Positions 5,049 through 7,577 of a stretch of 7,577 nucleotides of DNA are shown piece by piece. The notes under the pieces are model-generated. The model saw only the letters and a list, made by a program, of their open reading frames with translations, searched no databases and was not told the origin of the DNA. This stretch comes from CAYLGT01 sp964383465. GTDB taxonomy: Bacteria > Patescibacteriota > Saccharimonadia > Saccharimonadales > Saccharimonadaceae. Every line of letters begins with the position of its first letter. Position 1 is the stretch's first letter. The stretch spans positions 1-7,577 of the forward strand of contig CAYLGT010000027.1 in NCBI GenBank assembly GCA_964383465.1, written 5' to 3'. The position numbers and the translations under genes are program-made.

Positions 5049-5933
5049 CTAGACACTCGCACTTACAACTTCACGAAAATGCTTTTCAAACATCGCCATA
5101 TCTACAAACTCGAAGTCTTCGATTTCACCAACTTCATTGGCATCAACTCTCATGAGGGTAACGTGTACAGCTTCACGATCGTGACCGTTGACTTCAAACG
5201 CATAGCCGCGGATATCCCCCAGCTCTAGGTCAGTTTCACTCATGCGTCCTTCTCGGACTAAATCCTGTAGCCGATAGCGATAACTCGAACTGCTTTTAAC
5301 ATCGAGCTTCACTTCCTTGCCGCTTTTTGGTTCGCGCACTACCATGTCAACGCCTAGCGCATCCTCGCGCCGACTCGTCATCCTTGCTTCGTAGCCGAGT
5401 TTTCGTGCTCCGAGATAGACTGCGACTTCACGACTCAGTCCACGAGAAATTGCATCAAATTGTTCGTCAGAAAATTGCCGCGCCCCCGTCTGCATACAAA
5501 ACCGATCCACCTCATGCCTCATTTGCGCCAGAAAGCCTTTACGTTCATTTTCGCTCAGCGCTAGCACCGTTCCGACAAAGGCGTCGTTAAAATCGATCAG
5601 GTCCATGACACGCGCCTCTTTGCTATGAAAGCCCCCGGGGTGATGATCCATCTGTTCTTGTGCCCTCGAAGCAACCGGCGAACGCAGGACGAGCAGTGCG
5701 AACCATGCCGCTGCGTCATCTTCGTTTGCGTGCACATGCTCCATCTGCAACGAAATTGCACTGTGGAGTTGCTCTGGGTGCGGTGCTCGCCAGCTACTTC
5801 CATATGCTTGCTGCAGCACGTCATCCAGCTGCCGACGCATGACATTTGTCACTGTCATAGGTTGGAAATCATCAACCTGCCTCGCTCCACGGCGAAACTT
5901 CCCACGAAATCGATGCCAATGTTTGTGTTTCAT
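5049..5933 (-). CDS. Hypothetical protein with a predicted PD-(D/E)xK nuclease-like domain
   Basis: I do not recognise a named family for this 294-residue protein. The N-terminal 165 residues are mostly helical and charged, with a basic start (KHKHWHRFRGKFRRGAR) suited to nucleic-acid contact. Residues 165-220 show the order expected for a PD-(D/E)xK core: Glu169 in a helix (REVAVYLGARKLGYEAR), Asp196 in GVDMVV, then Asp211 and Lys213 in KLDVKSSSS. The C-terminal part returns to beta strands and a final helix. The start shares an ATGA with the HAD stop (4-base overlap), a sign of coupled translation. Being in the polA operon, a DNA-processing or repair role is plausible but is inference. Loss of activity with a retained fold is also possible. 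Confidence 0.7.
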   Translation of the reverse strand: MKHKHWHRFRGKFRRGARQVDDFQPMTVTNVMRRQLDDVLQQAYGSSWRAPHPEQLHSAISLQMEHVHANEDDAAAWFALLVLRSPVASRAQEQMDHHPGGFHSKEARVMDLIDFNDAFVGTVLALSENERKGFLAQMRHEVDRFCMQTGARQFSDEQFDAISRGLSREVAVYLGARKLGYEARMTSRREDALGVDMVVREPKSGKEVKLDVKSSSSYRYRLQDLVREGRMSETDLELGDIRGYAFEVNGHDREAVHVTLMRVDANEVGEIEDFEFVDMAMFEKHFREVVSASV

Positions 5934-6508
5934 AGTAATTTTTCTATGTCTCGAATGAACTGTCTGAAATCATTGTACTGCACCGCACGCATCCCAGCAG
6001 CCTCAGCTCCGACGCAGTACCGTGGCGTATCATCAACAAACACACTCTCCTCAGGCGTTACTTCTAGATTATGCGCACTGAGTTCATAGATCCGTTCGTC
6101 TGGTTTTGCAAACCCGCAAGTATAGGAAAGAACTATATCGTCGAACAAAGCTTTTTGTTCAGGCGTAAACAACTCGTCAGTAAAGTCGGCCGCGGCATTC
6201 GACAAGAAACCAATTTTGTAATGAGGCTTCAATTCGTCTCGTATGTATTCAAGCAGAGGCGTATTTGCTGGGGTGTCAGCCAGTTCAACACGAACTTGTT
6301 CTTCACGTATGCCGGCCAGCTCAGCAAATGCCGTCACCTGCTCATCAAAGCTCATATAGCCGGCTGCTCCCATGTGATCAATTTCATCCGCTTTTTGCTG
6401 CAGCATTTCATCGTGAGCAAAATGTTTATCAAAAAAGACGTACAACGCGGCTCGCACCAGGACACCGAAACAATCAAAGATCACTGCTTTTACTGCTTGT
6501 TCAGCCAT
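5930..6508 (-). CDS. HAD-superfamily hydrolase, HAD-IA-like
   Basis: A 192-residue haloacid-dehalogenase-fold protein. The four motifs are visible: motif I FDCFGVL (11-17, nucleophile Asp12), motif II FLSNA (Ser103), motif III Lys135 in GFAKPDERIY, and motif IV VFVDDTP with Asp159 and Asp160. A helical cap lies at about 20-85, typical of subfamily IA. Motif I has Phe14 where most phosphatases have the second Asp of DxD; this also occurs in the YihX type (DLGNV), which is still a sugar-phosphate phosphatase. A small phosphorylated metabolite is the likely substrate, not further defined. The start overlaps the Nudix gene by 19 bases without a clear ribosome site. The gene ends with TGA overlapping the next start. 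Confidence 0.88.
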   Translation of the reverse strand: MAEQAVKAVIFDCFGVLVRAALYVFFDKHFAHDEMLQQKADEIDHMGAAGYMSFDEQVTAFAELAGIREEQVRVELADTPANTPLLEYIRDELKPHYKIGFLSNAAADFTDELFTPEQKALFDDIVLSYTCGFAKPDERIYELSAHNLEVTPEESVFVDDTPRYCVGAEAAGMRAVQYNDFRQFIRDIEKLL

Positions 6509-7038
6509 TGCAACAACACGAGCGCGACACGCTCTTCCTGCATCTTTCCGTCTAAAATCATTTGCTTCGCCTCATCATAGCCCACCCAATTGTCAGCCTC
6601 GATTTGCTCACCGGCTTCAAGCTGTTGGCCGTGCTCATGCACTATCCACTCACTTACCTCGAAGATGTATAGGTCCCACTCTACTGTGGCGCCTAGAGTA
6701 GATTTCTGAAATAGCTCGACCTGCTTTACATCGATTCCTGCCTCCTCGGCCCCTTCACCCTTAGCCTTCTGCTCTGCGGCTGAAAGTATGTCATCTCCGC
6801 TTGCACGAAAAGCTTCAAATTCATCAAGAGTATCAAATACTTTCCCGCCCGGCAGGCGGTAATCCCAATCATTTAATTCACGTCGAAACTCTTTCGTCAG
6901 CAGAACCTTCTTTGCTCCTCGATCAGCAATTATCAGTCGCACACCCGGCGCTCGCCTGGCAACTTCAAATACCCTGCCGTCTGGCTGAGTCAGGTGTACT
7001 AGCTCAAAGATTTTACCCTTGGCGTAAATCTCCTCCAC
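6490..7038 (-). CDS. Nudix hydrolase with an interrupted Nudix box
   Basis: A 182-residue Nudix-fold protein that probably hydrolyses a nucleoside diphosphate derivative such as ADP-ribose or a damaged nucleotide. The sequence KEFRRELNDWDYRLPGGKV (49-67) resembles the strand and loop before the Nudix box of ADP-ribose pyrophosphatases. The catalytic end GEGAEEAGI (94-102) keeps the metal-binding Glu95, Glu98 and Glu99, but the usual Arg of REUxEE is Gly94. About 15 extra residues (roughly 70-85) lie between the GG and the AEE part, so a strict Nudix pattern would miss it. It starts at a GTG (7038-7036) whose G is the last base of the polA TAG stop. A GGAGG sequence lies just inside the gene, too late to serve this start. 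Confidence 0.85.
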   Translation of the reverse strand: MEEIYAKGKIFELVHLTQPDGRVFEVARRAPGVRLIIADRGAKKVLLTKEFRRELNDWDYRLPGGKVFDTLDEFEAFRASGDDILSAAEQKAKGEGAEEAGIDVKQVELFQKSTLGATVEWDLYIFEVSEWIVHEHGQQLEAGEQIEADNWVGYDEAKQMILDGKMQEERVALVLLQWLNKQ

Positions 7039-7577
7039 TACACTTCGCCCCAGTTTTTACCGACACTGACATCGACTTTTAGTTTGATGCCAAGTTCGGG
7101 GTAGATGTTTTCCATGACATCGACCAGCAGCTTACTCACGACGTCAGCATTCTTTTCCGGACATTCGATGAGGATTGAGTCGTGAATCTGCAGCACCTGA
7201 ACTCCTACGGGCGCTTCCGGTGTAGTGCTTCGGGAGGCTCTGCTTCCCGCAGGAAGAACGTCGTTCTTTTCGACGTTCTGAACTCCCGAATGCACTGCAG
7301 CGGAAGCCAATTTCTCCTCAACCTTCAGCATCGCCATTTTCATGAGATCCGCTTCAGTCCCCTGGATCGGCATATTGGCAGCTTGTCGCTCACCAGCTGC
7401 TCGAACCATAAAGTTACTCGACTTCACTTCCGGCGTCGGTCGACGTCGCCCAAAGTAGGTTTCGACGTAGCCATCATTTTTCGCCTTGGCGATAGTCGCA
7501 TCGATGTACTTGCGGATCGGTGCACGCAGGCGGAAATACTCGTCGATAAACGCCTTGGCATCGAGAAAGCTCATGCC
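7038..7577 (-). CDS. polA: DNA polymerase I, C-terminal part of the polymerase domain (5'-truncated by the window)
   Basis: The reading frame is open to the edge (codon GGC precedes the first visible Met), so this is the 3' end of a longer gene; about 179 codons are present. GMSFLDAKAFIDEYF is the fingers region, then YVETYFGRRR, then ERQAANMPIQGTEADLMKMAM. Palm motif C is QIHDSILIE with the catalytic Asp132, and the end VGKNWGE is typical of family A polymerases. Motif C reads HDS where HDE is usual. Between Leu89 and motif C there are about 38 residues, against about 8-10 in the Taq and Escherichia coli enzymes as I recall them. The extra residues coincide with a DNA palindrome. The gene heads the visible operon and its stop overlaps the Nudix start by one base. 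Confidence 0.95.
   Translation of the reverse strand, partial: GMSFLDAKAFIDEYFRLRAPIRKYIDATIAKAKNDGYVETYFGRRRPTPEVKSSNFMVRAAGERQAANMPIQGTEADLMKMAMLKVEEKLASAAVHSGVQNVEKNDVLPAGSRASRSTTPEAPVGVQVLQIHDSILIECPEKNADVVSKLLVDVMENIYPELGIKLKVDVSVGKNWGEV
7197..7286 (-). repeat. 9-base direct repeat bounding 81 bases in polA
   Basis: CTGAACTCC occurs at 7197-7205 and 7278-7286. The two copies are exactly 81 bases (27 codons) apart and in the same frame, coding Gly-Val-Gln at residues 97-99 and 124-126. Removing one copy with the stretch between would leave a linker of about 11 residues, close to the usual family length. Confidence 0.55.
7213..7307 (-). repeat. In-frame palindromic element inside polA
   Basis: The outer arms are 7213-7236 and 7283-7307. 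GCTTCCG pairs with CGGAAGC and TTCGGGAG with CTCCCGAA, with two mismatches and one bulged base between them. Inside are two more perfect hairpins: 7243-7247 with 7252-7256 (5 bp, 4-base loop) and 7255-7263 with 7271-7279 (9 bp, 7-base loop); the two share two bases and would compete at the edge. The element codes for polA residues 90-121, which have no counterpart in Taq or E. coli PolI. It looks like a mobile or expanded palindromic element tolerated in frame. Confidence 0.72.

Noticed and set aside
5625..6580. Plus-strand open frames (5625-6089 and 6071-6580)
   Set aside because: They are antisense to well-supported HAD, Nudix and PD-(D/E)xK-like genes, and are rich in Cys, His, Arg and Ser as shadow frames are.
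7213..7307. Intein or group I/II intron in polA
   Set aside because: At about 30 codons in frame it is far too short, with no splicing motifs or intron core; a palindromic insertion explains it better.
1..7577. CRISPR array, tRNA, rRNA, insertion sequence or UGA recoding
   Set aside because: No regularly spaced repeats, no tRNA-like folds apart from the polA palindrome, no transposase frame, and TGA acts as a stop in the HAD gene with no in-frame TGA in other genes.

Overview
The window reads as accessory-to-core chromosome from a small-genome, monoderm-like bacterium, most likely Candidatus Saccharibacteria (TM7) or a close Patescibacteria/CPR lineage. This is inferred from the style of the genes: a minimal TatA/TatC pair, very short secreted or anchored peptides rich in Gly and Tyr, Thr/Ser-rich secreted beta proteins, an LAxTG-type sorting signal, and a protein start of the LPQPGGD-GTWGD type. 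TGA is used as a normal stop (HAD gene), which argues against the UGA-recoding SR1/Gracilibacteria. No rRNA, tRNA or 16S marker is present, so the assignment is not proven.

Layout, read right to left because nearly everything is on the minus strand. (1) 7577-4132 is a tightly packed housekeeping operon: the 3' end of polA (DNA polymerase I), a Nudix hydrolase, a HAD-family hydrolase, a predicted PD-(D/E)xK-fold protein and an alpha/beta hydrolase. Most of these genes overlap by 1 to 19 bases. (2) 4111-1912 is a surface-protein operon driven by a good promoter (TTGACA, 17 bp, TATCCT). It encodes two paralogous secreted proteins with near-identical mature domains, then a DUF916-like membrane-anchored protein. 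(3) 1695-1907, on the plus strand, is a 70-residue peptide ending in an LAYTG sorting-like signal; it converges on the DUF916-like gene with only 4 bases between the stops. (4) 1621-430 is tatA-tatC, divergent from the LAYTG gene and probably sharing overlapping -10 elements with it. (5) 357-169 is a 62-residue protein that is almost only a twin-arginine signal peptide, with its own promoter. (6) 95-1 is the 5' end of a protein starting with the LPQPGGD-GTWGD motif.

How the parts may work together. Regions 2 to 6 look like an export and cell-surface module. The secreted paralogs, DUF916-like partner and small sorting-signal peptide resemble in composition the csc/WxL surface clusters of Firmicutes, although the canonical WxL motif is not seen. 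The Tat translocase sits next to a candidate minimal substrate. Region 1 is nucleotide and DNA metabolism plus hydrolases.

The most unusual item is in polA. About 30 extra codons lie between the helix after the ERQAANMPIQGT motif and catalytic motif C, and they coincide with a DNA palindrome holding two inner hairpins. This resembles the in-frame palindromic elements known from Rickettsia. There is no gene-free stretch longer than 300 bases, and no convincing rho-independent terminator was found.
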